In this document: piece after piece, positions 62,146 to 64,000 of the stretch
How the letters are laid out: each line of letters opens with the position of its first letter
Numbering within the stretch: the first letter of the stretch is position 1
NCBI GenBank assembly: GCA_963674545.2
Contig: CAXXFB010000001.1
Coordinates: 434,001-498,000, forward strand
Source of the DNA: JABGQS01 sp963674545
GTDB lineage: Bacteria > Bacillota > Clostridia > Christensenellales > SZUA-584
Reading direction: 5' to 3'
Length of the DNA: 64,000 bases
Position numbers and translations under genes: made by a program
Notes under the pieces: generated by a model
The model's input: the letters and a program-made list of their open reading frames with translations, nothing else
What the model was told of the DNA's origin: nothing
Database searches by the model: none

Positions 62146-63306
62146 TTATTTAAGCGCTCTTGCGCCTGTATACCTCGATATGTATATGCCAGTCACCTGT
62201 TCATTTTCTTCAGGATATATTGATTCGCATATATACAGGTATTGCTCCGCTTCCTTATATCTGTATATGTGATAGTCTTCACTTCCTAAAGGTCTTTCAT
62301 AGAAATCTTCTCCGTATAGCTCTATCATTTTCTCCTTATCATCACCAACAGAATAAAAATCACCTGATGTAAGCCCTTTTGACGTATAGACTCCCGAGCC
62401 AGTAGCATAGACAGTACTTATCCTGTCGTTCCAGTCAAAGTATATACTGAAGCTATACCCTTCAAATGTATCATTTTCAGATGTCGTGCTTTGTCCCAAT
62501 AACATTTCACCGCTAATTAAATTACTTACATTCTCACTCGGTTCGTTGGGTATCCCTCTTTGTTCTAGAACTTCAACAGCATCCTTCCTTGACATCCCTA
62601 TATAGAGCTCTGCTTTGTCGCCGTTTTTATTAACAAGCAAAAGCTTTGCGTTGTTCTTTGTATCTTGATATTGTTCCATGCTGTATTTTGATACGAATAT
62701 CTCCCAAACCGCATAGTTTTCCGATGGTATCCGCTCTCCTGCGAAAACTGTCCTTAAAAAATATCCGTTCAAATCATACTCACTGCTTAAGGTAGCAACT
62801 GCTCCCGGCGGATATTCCGGGCTGTAAAACTGTTCTTCTTCACCAAGGTCGTTGGTTATGTCAGAGACGAGATCACCTATTTTAACAGGCAGATTTGTCT
62901 TTTGTTCCCCTGATATACGAATTTCGTGCAGCTTTTCTTCAATATCGAAATATAAGCTAAGACCTTTTGAATTAATACATGTTCCTGCCCAGCTCCTTAT
63001 AGTTGACATGTCATCGCTAATTTCATATTTGATTTCACAGTTTTCCAGAACTTCTATAGCTTTACTCATCTGCATATCAAAATAGAATTCCATACAGTCA
63101 ACCGTTATTACATCGCCTTGTTCTTGGTTTTGTTCAGTTTCCGGTCCTTCAAAATCTACAGTCACGTCCGGTGTTTGGCTTGTTCTTGTTTCTTCTTCAG
63201 ATATGCTTGATTGATTTGCTTCTTCTAACTTGATATCCGCGCTAGTACAGCCGGTAAAAGATATAAAAATAAGTAGCATAATCAGTACAATGTTGAATGT
63301 TTTCAT
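62146..63306 (-). CDS. Putative lipoprotein, function unknown
   Basis: A 386-residue secreted protein with a signal peptide and lipobox SFTGC (Cys20), followed by a Glu/Gln/Ser-rich linker to about residue 65. Two similar sections follow: residues ~70-200 (VDCMEFYFDMQMSKAIEVLENCEIKYEISDDMSTI) and ~225-386 (LYIGMSRKDAVEVLEQRGIPNEPSE). Both have a motif in which a small mobile helix (MSKAIEVLE, MSRKDAVEVLE) precedes a strand. I do not recognise a family; the internal duplication is inference. Own promoter; ends at the bidirectional terminator. Confidence 0.6.
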   Translation of the reverse strand: MKTFNIVLIMLLIFISFTGCTSADIKLEEANQSSISEEETRTSQTPDVTVDFEGPETEQNQEQGDVITVDCMEFYFDMQMSKAIEVLENCEIKYEISDDMSTIRSWAGTCINSKGLSLYFDIEEKLHEIRISGEQKTNLPVKIGDLVSDITNDLGEEEQFYSPEYPPGAVATLSSEYDLNGYFLRTVFAGERIPSENYAVWEIFVSKYSMEQYQDTKNNAKLLLVNKNGDKAELYIGMSRKDAVEVLEQRGIPNEPSENVSNLISGEMLLGQSTTSENDTFEGYSFSIYFDWNDRISTVYATGSGVYTSKGLTSGDFYSVGDDKEKMIELYGEDFYERPLGSEDYHIYRYKEAEQYLYICESIYPEENEQVTGIYISRYTGARALK

Positions 63307-63336
63307 ATAGTCCTCCCCGACACTACTACCACAGTT

Positions 63337-63365
63337 ATTATAACTTGGATGTATAATTATTACAA
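63337..63365 (-). promoter_or_regulatory. Promoter of the lipoprotein gene
   Basis: Minus-strand TTGTAA (63360-63365), 17 bases, TATAAT (63337-63342), about 30 bases before the lipoprotein ATG. The -35 sits at the tail of the pyrE terminator. Confidence 0.65.
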
Positions 63366-63392
63366 TAAAAAAGCGCTGTTATTTCAAGCGCT
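63366..63392 (-). terminator. Terminator downstream of pyrE
   Basis: Minus-strand AGCGCT (63387-63392) and AGCGCT (63372-63377), self-complementary halves around a nine-base loop, then U5 (63367-63371). The same bases form a 13-base tandem direct repeat (AAGCGCTGTTATT twice). Confidence 0.7.
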
Positions 63393-63405
63393 GTTATTGT
63401 TTTTT

Positions 63406-63975
63406 CTACTTTAAGCTTCTGCTGCCCGGCTTCACTGCAGGCATCCCCTGTTTGCATAGCGGACAATCATCCTCTTCGTATGATACAACTTCCATCGACA
63501 GCACAGCCTCGAAAGGAACTCCGAAATCCACTTTACCGTTCGACCTGTCAACTATGCTGCCCACTGCTGCAACTTCTGCGCCCAGCTTTTTGACTTCTTC
63601 TATAACTTCCTTTACTGAACCGCCGGTCGTTACGACATCTTCAACTACAAGTACTTTTGCGCCCTCTGGAATCTCGAAGCCACGGCGCAGCGTCATTTTA
63701 CCATCCTGTCTCTCGAAGAAAACATTTCCTACTCCAAGCTGCCTTGCAACTTCGTATGCCAGTATTATCCCGCCCACAGCCGGACCTGCGACGATATCGA
63801 TGCCGCTGAATTTATCAGCCAGCTGTTTTGCAAACTTTTCTGATATTTTCGGATCTACGAATAGTTTCGCACATTGCATATATCTATCTGAGTGTCTGCC
63901 GGACGTCAACAAAAAATGTCCTTCCAGCATTACTCCGGTTTCTTTAAATATTTTGAGTATCTCTTCTTTATTCAT
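63406..63975 (-). CDS. pyrE: Orotate phosphoribosyltransferase
   Basis: Adds the PRPP ribose-phosphate to orotate, giving OMP in pyrimidine synthesis. The PRPP-binding motif VLVVEDVVTTGGSVKEVI is intact, as are GHFLLTSGRHSDRYMQ and VAGPAVGGIILA. 189 residues; the C-terminus has CPLCKQG, found in the Firmicute form. GGAGG precedes the ATG. The end of a probable upstream pyr gene lies just before it. Confidence 0.96.
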   Translation of the reverse strand: MNKEEILKIFKETGVMLEGHFLLTSGRHSDRYMQCAKLFVDPKISEKFAKQLADKFSGIDIVAGPAVGGIILAYEVARQLGVGNVFFERQDGKMTLRRGFEIPEGAKVLVVEDVVTTGGSVKEVIEEVKKLGAEVAAVGSIVDRSNGKVDFGVPFEAVLSMEVVSYEEDDCPLCKQGMPAVKPGSRSLK

Positions 63976-63976
63976 A

Positions 63977-64000
63977 TCAAACCTCCAAAGCGCCTGTAAG
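63977..64000 (-). CDS. C-terminal end of an upstream gene (possibly pyrD)
   Basis: One frame of the last 24 bases reads LTGALEV and a TGA stop, ending just before the pyrE ATG with pyrE's ribosome site inside it. This would fit the end of a pyr gene such as dihydroorotate dehydrogenase. Seven residues cannot prove identity. Confidence 0.3.
   Translation of the reverse strand, partial: LTGALEV

Noticed and set aside
63366..63392. CRISPR-like or mobile direct repeat
   Set aside because: Only two copies of 13 bases, explained as the stem of the pyrE terminator.

Overview
This is a contiguous piece of a moderately AT-rich bacterial chromosome, almost entirely housekeeping genes. Gene order and content point to a low-GC Gram-positive of the class Clostridia. 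The diagnostic runs are yicC-remA-gmk-rpoZ-coaBC-priA-def-fmt-rsmB-rlmN-stp-prkC, hrcA-grpE-dnaK-dnaJ-prmA-rsmE-mtaB, rimP-nusA-ylxR-ylxQ-infB-rbfA-nrnA-truB-ribF, and asp23-amaP-DUF2273-nusB-(TsaD paralogue)-folD-xseA-xseB-ispA. Species cannot be named from the window. Most genes lie on the minus strand, with very tight packing (ATGA, GTGA and TTGA stop/start overlaps), so transcription mostly runs from high to low coordinates.

Layout. 1-10.9 kb: translation, nucleotide and signalling operon, cut at its 3' end inside prkC. 11.0-20.4 kb: galU, ahcY, an MtaD/DadD-type deaminase, a propeller lipoprotein, gatCAB and an AIR-synthase-like gene, closed by a terminator at about 10.95 kb. 20.5-21.8 kb: plus-strand dinB with a good promoter and two LexA-like half-palindromes. 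21.8-29.9 kb: class I heat-shock operon with a perfect CIRCE element. 29.9-32.8 kb: lepA-hemW. 33.1-34.9 kb: a small plus-strand accessory patch (AT-rich leucine-rich-repeat-like orphan, LUD protein, small MIase-like protein). 34.8-42.7 kb: rimP-nusA-infB operon. 42.9-44.2 kb: pgeF-nrdR. 44.3-49.9 kb: asp23 to ispA. 50.0-57.0 kb: glpK and a BMP-family purine-nucleoside-type ABC transporter with a roughly 290-nt structured leader. 57.3-62.1 kb: plus-strand adenine deaminase and class A PBP. 62.1-64.0 kb: a lipoprotein and pyrE.

How the genes work together. Most serve translation and ribosome assembly (fmt, def, rimP, rbfA, truB, rlmN, rsmB, rsmE, prmA, gatCAB, infB, lepA), protein folding, or one-carbon and nucleotide metabolism. 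The transporter, adenine deaminase and pyrE suggest purine salvage beside pyrimidine synthesis. AhcY plus the translationally coupled deaminase would recycle S-adenosylhomocysteine. AhcY-region residues suggest this could run through S-inosylhomocysteine, as in Methanocaldococcus.

No rRNA, tRNA, CRISPR array, insertion sequence or prophage was seen. The most interesting leads are the orphan structured leader upstream of the nucleoside transporter, the possible S-inosylhomocysteine route, the LRR/LUD/MIase patch, the AMIN-like plus propeller lipoprotein in the gatCAB operon, and probable SOS control of dinB.
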